Positions 15,953-24,363 of a stretch of DNA of 64,000 nt are shown here, piece by piece. Origin of the DNA: Brevibacillus panacihumi W25 (GTDB lineage: Bacteria; Bacillota; Bacilli; Brevibacillales; Brevibacillaceae). The position numbers were made by a program, and so were the translations under genes. Every line of letters starts with the position of its first letter. Position 1 is the first letter of the stretch. Location of the stretch: NCBI RefSeq assembly GCF_000503775.1, contig NZ_KI629785.1, forward strand, positions 929,501 to 993,500, written 5' to 3'. Under the pieces are notes generated by a model. The model was not told the DNA's origin. It was given only the letters and a program-made list of their open reading frames with translations, and searched no databases.

Positions 15953-16801
15953 ATGGACAAACTCCGTAAATACCCTGACTCTCCCCTGACGCACGACGAG
16001 TGGAAGCAACTGGACGAAACAGTCGTCGACATGGCTCGCCGCCAGCTCGTAGGACGCCGTTTTATCGATATTTACGGCCCACTAGGTGAAGGCATTCAGA
16101 CGATCACCAATGACGTCTATGAGGAGTCCCGTTTTGGCGGTCTTTCCCTGCGCGGCGAATCTCTGGAAATGACTCAACCGAGCAAGCGCGTCAGCATGAC
16201 CATCCCGATCCTGTACAAAGACTTCATGCTGTACTGGCGCGATGTGGCGCAAGCCCGTACGCTCGGGATGCCGCTGGACATGAGTGCCGCCGCCAACGCA
16301 GCAGCAGGCGGAGCCTTGATGGAAGACGATCTCATCTTCAATGGCGCAGCCGAATTCGACCTGCCTGGCCTGATGAACGTCAAAGGCCGCCTTACCCATC
16401 TGAAAAGCGACTGGATGGAGTCGGGCAATGCTTTCGCAGACGTAGTGGAAGCTCGCAACAAGCTGTTGAAAATGGGCCATAGCGGTCCCTATGCCCTGGT
16501 CGTCTCCCCTGAGCTGTACGCCCTTCTGCACCGCGTCCACAAGGGAACCAACGTGCTGGAAATCGAGCATGTGCGCAATCTGGTGACCGATGGCGTGTAC
16601 CAATCCCCGACCATCAAAGGACGCTCCGGTGTCCTGGTGGCGACTGGCCGTCACAATCTGGATCTGGCGATTGCCGAGGATTTCGATACTTCCTTCCTCG
16701 GGGATGAGCAGATGAACAGCCTGTTCCGTGTCTACGAGTGCGTCGTACTGCGCATCAAGCGTCCGAGCGCAATTTGCACGCTGGAAGACACCGAAGAATA
16801 A
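15953..16801 (+). CDS. Encapsulin shell protein (family 1)
   Basis: A 282-residue shell protein with GGAGGTAATACA before its ATG. The N-terminus (SPLTHDEWKQLDETVVDMARRQLVGRRF, here cited in parts) and the segments RFIDIYGPLGEG, LPGLMNVKGR, SGPYALVVSPELYALLHRV and FLGDEQMNSLFRVYECVVLRI match HK97-fold family 1 encapsulins. Protomers assemble into an icosahedral cage; IMEF-type shells are the large T=4 class. The N-terminal helix and adjoining surface form the docking groove for the cargo peptide on IMEF. The operon ends at a terminator, so it consists of cargo and shell only; no ferredoxin gene is next to it. Confidence 0.95.
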   Translation: MDKLRKYPDSPLTHDEWKQLDETVVDMARRQLVGRRFIDIYGPLGEGIQTITNDVYEESRFGGLSLRGESLEMTQPSKRVSMTIPILYKDFMLYWRDVAQARTLGMPLDMSAAANAAAGGALMEDDLIFNGAAEFDLPGLMNVKGRLTHLKSDWMESGNAFADVVEARNKLLKMGHSGPYALVVSPELYALLHRVHKGTNVLEIEHVRNLVTDGVYQSPTIKGRSGVLVATGRHNLDLAIAEDFDTSFLGDEQMNSLFRVYECVVLRIKRPSAICTLEDTEE

Positions 16802-16819
16802 GCGAACCAGTAGAAAAAT

Positions 16820-16862
16820 GGCGTATCCCAAAGAGCATTTCGCTCCAACGGATACGCCTTTT
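16820..16862 (+). terminator. Terminator of the encapsulin operon
   Basis: GGCGTATCC pairs with GGATACGCC (21-nt loop), followed by TTTT. Confidence 0.85.
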
Positions 16863-16891
16863 GCTTTGCATACCGAAACTGTGGCCGCAGC

Positions 16892-17731
16892 CTACTTTCG
16901 CTCCAGCAATTTTTTCAGCTTGTTTTCTGTGGTGGAATCCGCAGCAGGCGTATAAATGCTGCAGCGCAGATCCGAATCGCCATGCACCTGCAGAGACGTC
17001 AAATGAAACAGCATCTTCCCCGCCTTCGCATGTCGGAACTCGATCAAGACCTCGGGGGCGGTTTTTACCTCGCTTTGCTCCCAAAGCGCCTCGAAATCGG
17101 GATGCACGCTCTTCATTTCCCCGATAAACCGATCATACCAGCCATCCTCCACGTACTGCCCGTAGTACACCCGGAGAATGGCAAGATACCCTCTGGTAAA
17201 ATGCTCCCAATTCACCGCCAACCGCTGGAGTTCTTTTCTTGTGAACAACAGCCGAATCATATTGCGCTGTTCGGCCGGAATCTGCTCAAAATCCAAAAAG
17301 ACGTGTGCTGCCGCCTCGTTCCAGCCGACGATAAAAAATCGCCTGTCGGTGATGATGGTCGGGCAAAAACGCAGCTCGTCCAGTATTTTTTGTAAAGACG
17401 GGCTGATTTCCAGCGGCTCTTCCTTCTGTACGATCGCGCCCGATCCCGCTTCCATTGCCAAGGCATACAGATACTTTCGCTCATCGATCGTCAATTGCAG
17501 CGCATTCGCGATTTGCTCGAGGACCGATGTGGACATCCTGATGTCTCGCCCCTGTTCAAGCCATGTGTACCAAGTGGTGCTGACCCCGGCCAATTGAGCG
17601 ACTTCTTCTCTTCGCAGGCCCGGTGTTCTTCTGCGAGTGCCTGATGCAAACCCAATCGATTCCGGTAAAATGCTGGCCCGTTTTGCTTTTAAAAAAGCAG
17701 ATAAAGCCTGTAGTCTCGTCTGCCGTTCCAT
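16892..17731 (-). CDS. XRE regulator with MmyB-like ligand domain
   Basis: A 279-residue regulator with ATG behind GGGAATGATGAC. The N-terminal HTH has the family signature RRRTPGLRREEVAQLAGVS and TWYTWLEQGRDIRMS (about 33-65). Residues 100-279 match the PAS-like MmyB ligand-binding domain (RRFFIVGWNEAAAHVFLDF, RNMIRLLFT, GDSDLRCSIYTPA). Relatives often control a short-chain dehydrogenase or a transporter and may bind a lipid-like ligand. Here the divergent neighbour is fabF, 120 bp away, so control of that gene is possible. No specific operator was identified. Confidence 0.85.
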   Translation of the reverse strand: MERQTRLQALSAFLKAKRASILPESIGFASGTRRRTPGLRREEVAQLAGVSTTWYTWLEQGRDIRMSTSVLEQIANALQLTIDERKYLYALAMEAGSGAIVQKEEPLEISPSLQKILDELRFCPTIITDRRFFIVGWNEAAAHVFLDFEQIPAEQRNMIRLLFTRKELQRLAVNWEHFTRGYLAILRVYYGQYVEDGWYDRFIGEMKSVHPDFEALWEQSEVKTAPEVLIEFRHAKAGKMLFHLTSLQVHGDSDLRCSIYTPAADSTTENKLKKLLERK

Positions 17732-17857
17732 GTCATCATTCCCTTAAACCGTTATCCTGGTACTCATTATACTAGGATAATCTATAACTTGTAATAGGAT
17801 AAAGAACATGACACGATACGGGTATCAATTCCTATCGTTCAGGGAGGGGTTATGATC

Positions 17858-19096
17858 ATGGAACGTGTTGTCATTACCGGAATGGGCGTTATCTCGCCGC
17901 TTGGAAATACAGTAGAGAGCTTTTGGACTCGTTTGATCAGAGGTGAATCCGGCATCTCGCGGATTGATACCTTCGATGTCTCCAGACAAAAGTCAAAAAT
18001 AGCGGGATTGGTTCGCGACTTTGATGCAGATGCTCTTTTGGGGCGAAAAGAAGCGCGGCGCATGGATCGTTTTTGCCAGTTTGCCTTGGCTGCCGCCAAG
18101 CAAGCACTGGAAGATTCGCGCATTTCGCTGGAGGAGGTAGATCGGGAGCGTCTGGGGATTTACGTCGGCTCTGGTGTCGGCGGCATTCAGACTTTGCTCG
18201 AGCAGGATGCGATGCTTCGAGATCGCGGTCCTGAGCGGGTGAGCCCGTTTCTGGTGCCGATGATGATCTCCAATATGGCCGCTGCATTGATCAGCATCAC
18301 ATTCGGTGCCATGGGTCCGACACTGTCTCCCGTTACCGCTTGTTCTATCGGCAATACCTCGATTGGGGAAGCGTTCAGGCTCATTCGTGCAGGCGGAGCG
18401 GACATCATCTTCGCGGGAGGATCGGAAGCTGCTGTTACCGAGATCTCCTTGGCAAGCTTCGGCAATGCCACTGCCTTGTCCACCCACAACGATGAGCCGA
18501 CCAAAGCCAGCCGTCCTTTTGATGCCGACCGTGATGGGTTCGTCATGGCGGAAGGAGCAGGCATTCTGGTTCTGGAATCCCTTACGCATGCCCTGCGTCG
18601 CAACGCTCCCATCTATGCGGAAGTAATCGGCTATGGAGCAAGCTCGGATGCCTATCATATGGTGGCGACTCACCCTGAAGGCATCGGTGCCTACCAGGCG
18701 ATGAAAATGGCGATCTCGGAAGCCGGAATTCCCCCTTCGGCGGTGGATGTGATCAGCGCCCATGCGACCAGCACTGAAATCGGAGACAGATCGGAAACCA
18801 TGGCGATTAAGCGCCTGTTTGGAGATGCTGCGTACCGCATTCCGATTACAGCCAACAAGTCCATGACCGGCCATCTGTTGGGTGCTGCCTGCGCTGTCGA
18901 AGCCATCGCGTTGGTGAAGAGCTTGCAACAAAATATCATTCCTCCGACGATCAATCTGGAAACGAAAGATCCGGCATGCGATTTGGATTACGTGCCAACT
19001 GAAGCTCGCGAGACGGCATTGAGCATCGGGTTGTCCAACTCTTTTGGCTTTGGCGGCCATAATGCGGTGATCGCGCTCAAAGCCTATCGTGAATGA
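17858..19096 (+). CDS. fabF: Beta-ketoacyl-ACP synthase II
   Basis: A 412-residue KAS II condensing enzyme. Two in-frame ATGs (17852, 17858) follow GGGAGGGG; the second has the better spacing and gives the usual MERVVITGMG start. The Cys-His-His active site is complete: Cys in VTACSIGNTS (about 162), His in ISAHATSTEIGD (about 302) and NKSMTGHLLGAACAVEA (about 339). It extends fatty acyl-ACP with malonyl-ACP. No other fab genes or an acyl carrier protein are nearby, so this is probably an extra copy outside the main fatty-acid cluster, perhaps for special lipids. An MmyB-type regulator is divergent from it. Confidence 0.88.
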   Translation: MERVVITGMGVISPLGNTVESFWTRLIRGESGISRIDTFDVSRQKSKIAGLVRDFDADALLGRKEARRMDRFCQFALAAAKQALEDSRISLEEVDRERLGIYVGSGVGGIQTLLEQDAMLRDRGPERVSPFLVPMMISNMAAALISITFGAMGPTLSPVTACSIGNTSIGEAFRLIRAGGADIIFAGGSEAAVTEISLASFGNATALSTHNDEPTKASRPFDADRDGFVMAEGAGILVLESLTHALRRNAPIYAEVIGYGASSDAYHMVATHPEGIGAYQAMKMAISEAGIPPSAVDVISAHATSTEIGDRSETMAIKRLFGDAAYRIPITANKSMTGHLLGAACAVEAIALVKSLQQNIIPPTINLETKDPACDLDYVPTEARETALSIGLSNSFGFGGHNAVIALKAYRE

Positions 19097-19111
19097 CCTG
19101 GAAAAGAAAAA

Positions 19112-19146
19112 CCGTCCCGCAGTCCTGTTCGAGACTTGCGGGACGG
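19112..19146. terminator. Bidirectional terminator between fabF and the ABC-F gene
   Basis: CCGTCCCGCAGTC pairs with GACTTGCGGGACGG, with A-rich and T-rich flanks. Confidence 0.85.
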
Positions 19147-19158
19147 CTTTCTGCCGCA

Positions 19159-20637
19159 TCACAGTTCTATTCTTTTCGTAGCAATCTTGTCGCAAAACTC
19201 ACTGTCATGCTCCACAAAAAGGATCGTGGGCGCATGTTCAAGCAGCAGCTCTTCGATTTGAATGCGAGAGAAAATATCGATGTAGTTCAACGGCTCATCC
19301 CAAATGTGCAAATGAACCTTCTCACAAAGGCTTTTGGCGATCAGCACTTTCTTCTTTTGGCCGGCGCTGTACGAAGATATATCCTTTTCAAATTGGACCC
19401 TGGAAAAATCAAGCTTCCTCAATATCGATTTAAACAAGCTTTCATCGATTCCATGGTTCCTGGCAAAGTCCTTCAGATTGCCCTGCAAATAGGAAGTGTC
19501 CTGTGAAACGTATGATATTTTCAACTGACTCCCTTTTCTCAGGGTACCCGTATGATCGATCTCCTCTCCCAGGATGAGTTTGATGATGCTTGATTTTCCC
19601 GAACCATTTTTCCCGGAGAGAGCAATTCGATCCCCTTGCTCAATTGTAAAGCTGATATCTGAGCAGACCCTTTTCTCCCCGTAATGAATCGAGATGTGTT
19701 CCAGCTCGGCAAGCTGTCTTTTATGATAAACAAGCTGGGACAGTTTCAAGCTGTCGGCGCTCTCGATATTCTTCAGCAGATTTGCCTTCTCCTCGATGGC
19801 GGATTGCTGTCTTTGCTCGATGGATTTCGAACGCTTCATCATTTTCGCTGCCTTGTGGCCGACATACCCTTTATCTACCTTGGAGCCGGAATTTCTGGTC
19901 CCATTCTTTGTTTTTTCCACTTCATGCGACCAGTTGTTGGTTCGTTTCGCGGCATCCGACAAGCGTTTGATATCCTTTTTCAATCTTTCGTTCTCTGCGA
20001 GCTCATACTGATCCCGTCTATTTTTGTTCTCCCACCAGTCGGAGAAGTTCCCCTTTTGAACCTCTATGTCGGTCTTATTGATCGAGAGGATATGATCCAC
20101 ACAGTTGTCGAGAAAGGCTCTGTCGTGTGATACCAGAATAAACCCGCTTTTGGAATTGAGATACTCGCTGACAATTTGTCTGGCCTCTCGATCCAAATGA
20201 TTCGTCGGTTCATCAATCAGCAAAAAACGATTATCCTGAAGAAACAACGCAGCCAGCAGCACTTTTGTCTGCTCCCCGTTGGACAATGTCTCAAAAGGCC
20301 GGTCCAAAACATCCTCCGACACCTGCAGCAATGAAAGCTCACGCATGACCTGCCAGTGATATTCTTCTGGCACCCGATCATTGATCACTTCAAGCGTGCT
20401 TCTTTTCTTGTCTTTGACGGGAAACGGAAAATAATCAAAGCTGACAGACGCCGAAATGCTTCCGCTGTATTCATAGTTGCCCAGCAATAATTGAAGAAAG
20501 GTTGTTTTCCCTCTGCCGTTTCTACCTGTAAAGCCCAGTTTCCAATCGGTGTCGAGTCGAAGATTAACATTTTCAAATATGTTATCAAAGCTGCCATCAT
20601 AGGCAAACGTGAGGTTTGTTACATTGATCATTGACAT
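19159..20637 (-). CDS. ABC-F ribosomal protection protein (Lsa-type)
   Basis: A 492-residue soluble protein with two ATPase domains and no membrane segments. Walker A motifs are GRNGRGKT (38-45) and GKNGSGKS (about 335); signatures are LSNGEQTKV and SAGQKKKV; Walker B regions are LLIDEPTNHLD and IWDEPLNYID. The two are joined by a long charged linker (about 190-290), the antibiotic-resistance arm. The opening MSMINVTNLTFAYDG and the DTDWKLGFTGRNG stretch resemble Lsa-type proteins that dislodge lincosamides, pleuromutilins and streptogramin A from the ribosome. Its transcript has a leader peptide and overlapping hairpins typical of antibiotic-induced attenuation. Drug range cannot be told from sequence. 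Confidence 0.85.
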   Translation of the reverse strand: MSMINVTNLTFAYDGSFDNIFENVNLRLDTDWKLGFTGRNGRGKTTFLQLLLGNYEYSGSISASVSFDYFPFPVKDKKRSTLEVINDRVPEEYHWQVMRELSLLQVSEDVLDRPFETLSNGEQTKVLLAALFLQDNRFLLIDEPTNHLDREARQIVSEYLNSKSGFILVSHDRAFLDNCVDHILSINKTDIEVQKGNFSDWWENKNRRDQYELAENERLKKDIKRLSDAAKRTNNWSHEVEKTKNGTRNSGSKVDKGYVGHKAAKMMKRSKSIEQRQQSAIEEKANLLKNIESADSLKLSQLVYHKRQLAELEHISIHYGEKRVCSDISFTIEQGDRIALSGKNGSGKSSIIKLILGEEIDHTGTLRKGSQLKISYVSQDTSYLQGNLKDFARNHGIDESLFKSILRKLDFSRVQFEKDISSYSAGQKKKVLIAKSLCEKVHLHIWDEPLNYIDIFSRIQIEELLLEHAPTILFVEHDSEFCDKIATKRIEL

Positions 20638-20674
20638 ATAAGAATCCCTCCTGTATGCGAAAAAATAAAAGCCA

Positions 20675-20828
20675 CAAGAAAGTTACCTTTCTTGCAGCTC
20701 AAATGCATACAGAAAATCCACCCCGTCACGGGGCTGGACCTGGATATCGTTTGAGCGGAGAAGATAACGTAACTTTCTTGCATACGAAAAATAAAACATG
20801 CGAAATACATCGCTTTTTTGTTTTATTT
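20675..20828 (-). promoter_or_regulatory. Attenuator leader of the ABC-F gene
   Basis: In transcript order: a hairpin with stem AAATAAAAC/GTTTTATTT (20828-20789), then GCAAGAAAGTTAC (20781-20769), then CAAGAAAG-GTAA-CTTTCTTG (20694-20675) followed by a T-rich run that makes an intrinsic terminator just before the ribosome binding site. The first GCAAGAAAGTTAC can pair with the terminator's CTTTCTTG arm, and the leader peptide's own TTTCTTGC can pair with GCAAGAAA. This gives mutually exclusive structures, as in ribosome-stalling attenuation of vga, vml and lsa genes. Confidence 0.75.
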
Positions 20829-20829
20829 C

Positions 20830-20850
20830 TTAGCAAGAAAAAGTCAACAT
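20830..20850 (-). CDS. Leader peptide MLTFSC
   Basis: ATG-TTG-ACT-TTT-TCT-TGC-TAA, preceded by GAAGAGG. It begins about 40 nt after the promoter and overlaps the TTTCTTGC segment that can pair with downstream leader sequence. A ribosome stalled here by an antibiotic would shift the downstream hairpins. Confidence 0.65.
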   Translation of the reverse strand: MLTFSC

Positions 20851-20884
20851 TATCCTCTTCAGCTCCCTTTAAAAATGTAAGCAT

Positions 20885-20913
20885 ATTTTATCATGCTTTT
20901 TCCTTCTTGACAA
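20885..20913 (-). promoter_or_regulatory. Promoter of the ABC-F transcript
   Basis: TTGTCA (20913-20908), 17 bp, TAAAAT (20890-20885), on the minus strand. Confidence 0.75.
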
Positions 20914-20941
20914 CCAACCCTTCTCGGAAACACGCGGCACC

Positions 20942-20994
20942 AAAAAAGGGGAGCATCCCTTGGCCCTGTTGATGGCCTTTGGGACATCCCCATT
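20942..20994 (-). terminator. Terminator after the aminotransferase
   Basis: On the minus strand GGGGATGTCCC and GGGATGCTCCCC pair (with an inner GGCC/GGCC step) and are followed by six T. Confidence 0.7.
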
Positions 20995-21007
20995 TCGCGT
21001 ACATTCT

Positions 21008-22207
21008 TTACACGGTTACTTTGCTGTATCTCTCCAGCGCTTTCCCCAGACGAGAAATCGCCAGCTCTGTATCCTCATGGTTGAGCAACGTGTAGTTCAG
21101 ACGCATGTTGTTCGTCTTGGTATCAGCTGCATAGAAGGCTTCGCCCGGAACGAACGCTACCCCTTCCTCGACCGCGATCTTCAGCAGGTCTGCCGACACG
21201 ACATGCTCAGGCAGGGTTGCCCAGAGGAACATGCCTCCTCTTGGCTTCTGCCAGCTAAACCCTTCCCACTGCTGGCGAAGCAGCAGTTCGTTCATCCACT
21301 CCATCCGCTCTTTGTACGAAGCGCGGATTTTTGCGATGTGACTCTCCAGATCAAAATTGGCGAGCAGTTGGTGCAAAGCGATCTGGTCGATGGTGCTGGA
21401 CTGCAGGTCTACGGCTTGCTTTGCCTTGACCATCATCTGGATGACGCGCTCGTCTCCGAGAGCCCAGCCTGTGCGAAGGCCTGGAGCCACGATCTTGGAG
21501 AACGTGCTGGTGTAGACCACACAGCAGTTCGTCGGATGTTCATCCAGTGAGAAAATGGAACGATACGGCGCCTCTCCATCAAATTGGATCTCGCCGTACG
21601 GATCGTCCTCGAGGATGAGAATATTGTTTTCCTTGCATTGGCGCAAGAGTCCCAAGCGGCGTTCCATACTCCATACCTTCCCGGTCGGGTTGGCGAAAGT
21701 AGGAATGACATAAGCCATTTTTGGTTTGTACTGGGCAATTTTTTTTGCGAGGTCATCCAGATCCATTCCGTCTTCATCTGCTTCCACCGGAATGACCTGA
21801 ATACCGCGGAAATGGAACAATTGGATCGCAGCCAGGTAAGTCGGATTTTCTACCAGCACGACGTCGCCTTCGTCCAAATATACACGGCTGAGCAAGTCGA
21901 CGGCCTGCTGGGAGCCGGTGGTGACCAACATATTGTCCACGCCAACGTGGATATGTTTTTGCTTCATGCGTTCCGCGATCCATTGGCGAAGCGGAATATA
22001 ACCATCTGTCAAACCGTATTGAAGCGCAGTCGCGCCTAAATGAAAAGCACCGTCGAAGGCTTCCCGCATCTCAGCGATTGGAAAAGAATCAGCTGCCGGC
22101 AATCCGCCAGCCAAGGACAAAACCCGACTTCCTTGGGTCAGCTTCAAGATTTCCCGGACAACCGAAGATGATAAAGCTTCAGTAGATTTTGAAAATAAAT
22201 ACTCCAT
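21008..22207 (-). CDS. PLP-dependent aminotransferase, MocR-like catalytic type
   Basis: A 399-residue fold-type I aminotransferase with ATG behind AGGGGGAACC. It has LSLAGGLPAADSFP (substrate loop), TTGSQQAVDLLSRVYLDEGD, PTFANPTGKVW and the PLP-binding Lys in STFSKIVAPGLRTGW (about 237), with R in RLNYTLL near the end. The sequence resembles the catalytic domain of MocR regulators and stand-alone 2-aminoadipate or aromatic/branched-chain aminotransferases (LysN, KAT-like). No regulatory HTH is attached. It has its own terminator and no operon partner, so substrate cannot be inferred from context. Confidence 0.85.
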   Translation of the reverse strand: MEYLFSKSTEALSSSVVREILKLTQGSRVLSLAGGLPAADSFPIAEMREAFDGAFHLGATALQYGLTDGYIPLRQWIAERMKQKHIHVGVDNMLVTTGSQQAVDLLSRVYLDEGDVVLVENPTYLAAIQLFHFRGIQVIPVEADEDGMDLDDLAKKIAQYKPKMAYVIPTFANPTGKVWSMERRLGLLRQCKENNILILEDDPYGEIQFDGEAPYRSIFSLDEHPTNCCVVYTSTFSKIVAPGLRTGWALGDERVIQMMVKAKQAVDLQSSTIDQIALHQLLANFDLESHIAKIRASYKERMEWMNELLLRQQWEGFSWQKPRGGMFLWATLPEHVVSADLLKIAVEEGVAFVPGEAFYAADTKTNNMRLNYTLLNHEDTELAISRLGKALERYSKVTV

Positions 22208-22336
22208 GTTCGGTTCCCCCTAGATTTTACTTATTATTGTTTTATCACTGACGTAATCTAAAGTCCAATCCTCACTGGCTATCGGGGGATAGGTTTTAGC
22301 TATGTCGAAACATTCACGGTTTTTTGCCTACAAGAA

Positions 22337-22361
22337 AACCCCTTTCGCTCGGAAAGGGGTT
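22337..22361. terminator. Terminator between aminotransferase and the Fur-boxed gene
   Basis: AACCCCTTTC, loop GCTC, GGAAAGGGGTT, followed by a T-rich run; A-rich on the other side, so it can also serve the minus-strand gene. Confidence 0.75.
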
Positions 22362-22381
22362 CGTATTTTTCATCTATAGGG

Positions 22382-22852
22382 CTAGGCGATGCGTACCACA
22401 CGTGTTTTTTCCTGCGCTGGGAGGAAATCCAGATCGACATGCGCACGGGCTGTTTCCAGTCCGATGTCCTGCGCCAAATGAGTGGCCTCTTCCTGGAAGG
22501 TCAGTGTACAGCTTCCTTCATTCAATTCGCAAAGCCGCTTCAAGCGCTTGAGGCGCTCAGCTGTTTTTTCCTCGCGCATAAGGTCATTTTGGAGCTCCCA
22601 GACATCGACGTGTCGGGCGTCCGCAATCATGCTGATATCATCGACGTGAACGATCAGTCTCTTGCCTTCTTCTGTGACAAAGCCGACGGAGCAAAAATGC
22701 GTACCGGACATTTCCAGACGAGTGAGAACGGCGTTGGTATAGATTTCACCTGTGCGCAGCCGAATCGAGCCAGCTTCAATAGCTCCGCCTACTTTTCGCT
22801 CGTTGGCGATCACTGTATACATGTCTGTGTAACCGTTTATCTGATAGCGCAT
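22382..22852 (-). CDS. Unknown protein behind three Fur boxes
   Basis: A 156-residue soluble protein with AGGAGG before its ATG. I do not recognise a family. The first 75 residues look beta-rich (YTVIANERKVGGAIEAGSIR, SVGFVTEEGKRLIVHVDDIS), the middle (85-115) is a charged helix (NDLMREEKTAERLKRLKRL), and the end has SCTLTFQEEATHLAQDIG. A single copy stands alone between terminators. Three Fur-type boxes lie within 105 bp upstream, so it should be strongly induced by iron limitation. No signal peptide, membrane segment or Cys cluster suggests a direct iron ligand role. Confidence 0.7.
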   Translation of the reverse strand: MRYQINGYTDMYTVIANERKVGGAIEAGSIRLRTGEIYTNAVLTRLEMSGTHFCSVGFVTEEGKRLIVHVDDISMIADARHVDVWELQNDLMREEKTAERLKRLKRLCELNEGSCTLTFQEEATHLAQDIGLETARAHVDLDFLPAQEKTRVVRIA

Positions 22853-22879
22853 GGCATCCTCCTGCTATGTAGATGAATG

Positions 22880-22955
22880 TGAGACTCATTATCATTCGCA
22901 ACAACATCATCGTATAATGAAAATCATTATCTGTCAACGCTGAGAATGATTTTTA
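22880..22955 (-). promoter_or_regulatory. Three tandem Fur-type boxes
   Basis: TGAGACTCATTATCA (22880-22894), TGAAAATCATTATCT (22918-22932) and TGAGAATGATTTTTA (22941-22955) each follow the 7-1-7 Fur pattern. A TATAAT-like sequence lies between the first two. Confidence 0.75.
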
Positions 22956-23078
22956 TTGTCTCCTTTTTTCATTTAGGATATGCGGCTAGTGGGCAAATGG
23001 TTAGTAGAAAAAGCTGGGGGTCATAAATCCGGGCTTGTTTGGTTGGCGGTTGGTGGTTTTCAGACTGTGGTGGCGAGG

Positions 23079-23281
23079 GAGGAAAAGGGGAAAACGCTCC
23101 AGGCGGGGTGGGATCTTCGCTGTGGGCTTCACTGGTATCCTCCACTCCAAAGGCGGAACCGCGGCCAAAAGCAGCCCACTTCGAAGAAGTAATTCAAGGT
23201 TGTCCGCTGAAGGCGTGTTCCGCCTTTTCCGTTCCGGCTTGGTCAAGATCCTAAATGCCTTCGCTTTTTTCCCCTTTTCCT
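23079..23281. repeat. 203-bp structured inverted-repeat element
   Basis: The ends are a perfect 16-bp inverted repeat, GAGGAAAAGGGGAAAA (23079-23094) and its complement (23266-23281). Inside are two more nested pairs: GGATCTT/AAGATCC (23111-23117, 23245-23251) and AAAGGCGGAAC/GTTCCGCCTTT (about 23149 and 23217). The apical region holds GTTGTCCGCTGAAG, also present near 2 kb. Frames through it are not protein-like. It could be a miniature mobile repeat or a structured RNA. The surrounding 22.96-23.31 kb holds nothing else. Confidence 0.6.
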
Positions 23282-23322
23282 CGACCAGCACTCCTGATCT
23301 CTGTAGGGGTTAAAAGAAAAAA

Positions 23323-23345
23323 GCCCCAGGACATTTCCTGGAGCC
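23323..23345 (-). terminator. Terminator after the methyltransferase
   Basis: On the minus strand GGCTCCAGG, loop AAATGT, CCTGGGGCTTTTTTC. Confidence 0.8.
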
Positions 23346-23358
23346 AATTGCATAGACA

Positions 23359-24120
23359 CTAAATCGCTTCCGCCAAAATCAAGAAGCGGTGCTGGCGGAT
23401 TGCGAGGTAACCCTTGGATTGCATTTCCTGGTGGATCCAGTACAGTGCCTCCATCTGCCGCTCTACATCAAAATCAGGAGCTTGCCAAGGGATTGCGCGT
23501 AAGTAGTAGATGAGGGCTCCCACATCGTAGAAGCGCTGGGTCGGGTATTCCTCTTTGGAGCACAGGATACGGAATCCGTTTTCCTCCAATTGTCGGACTG
23601 CCGTCTCCAGCTTCCACTCGGTATAATCTGTCGGGAGCGGCAGTCCTAATTTTTCATTGAGCTGGCCGCAATCTTCGCCGCCTACTTGCTGGGTCAGGAA
23701 GATGCCCCGCTCGGCGATGAGCCGGCGCACTTCTTTTGCCGAAAAAGACTCATGCTTATTTAGGATCAGTTCGAATGATCCGTCTTCAAAAGGAAGTCTG
23801 TCGTCATCTTCGACCTGTAATACTTGCACCCCTAGCGGCTCCAAACGCTCTTTTGCAACCGGGATATTGGGCAGATACCCCTCCGTTGCAGACGTTTTCG
23901 CTGGCAACGGTCTTAGCATGGACAGAAATTCTCCCCCGCCTGTTCCCATATCAAGCAGGGAAGTCGCCTTCTGAATCTGCGCTATCGCCATGCTCCCGTA
24001 CGACCAGGACAAAGGCTCGCTGTGAAGGCGTCCCGTCCCTGTGATCCAGGAGAAATCCCAGCCCTGAAAAGGCTGATTGGCTCCGTTTACGTAGGTCATG
24101 AACAGTTCGTCTTGTTTCAT
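23359..24120 (-). CDS. Class I SAM-dependent methyltransferase
   Basis: A 253-residue protein with GAGGAGATGAG before its ATG. Motif I of Rossmann-fold methyltransferases is clear (SLLDMGTGGGEFLSML, about 55-70), with the acidic strand-2 region EGYLPNIPVAKERL and motif IV-like SFELILNKHESFS. The substrate-binding half (about 150-253) is helical and aromatic. It resembles small-molecule methyltransferases of Bacillales with no assigned substrate. It stands alone with its own terminator. Confidence 0.85.
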   Translation of the reverse strand: MKQDELFMTYVNGANQPFQGWDFSWITGTGRLHSEPLSWSYGSMAIAQIQKATSLLDMGTGGGEFLSMLRPLPAKTSATEGYLPNIPVAKERLEPLGVQVLQVEDDDRLPFEDGSFELILNKHESFSAKEVRRLIAERGIFLTQQVGGEDCGQLNEKLGLPLPTDYTEWKLETAVRQLEENGFRILCSKEEYPTQRFYDVGALIYYLRAIPWQAPDFDVERQMEALYWIHQEMQSKGYLAIRQHRFLILAEAI

Positions 24121-24363
24121 TTTCTCATCTCCTCAGGTGGAATCTTCTTTCATTCACCGTTGTTTTAACATATTGATTTTTTCTCTGATCTCATTCGCTT
24201 CCTCTTGTCCGATGTACCTCCCTTCCAACTCCCGAAACAGTCATCTCTCATACCCGTCTTTTGAATTATCCATATTATTTGATAAAAATCGAATGAATTA
24301 TTTTTTATATCATGATAGCATCCAAATTGCGGAAAATAACCATTTGAAAGGAAGATACACGTT

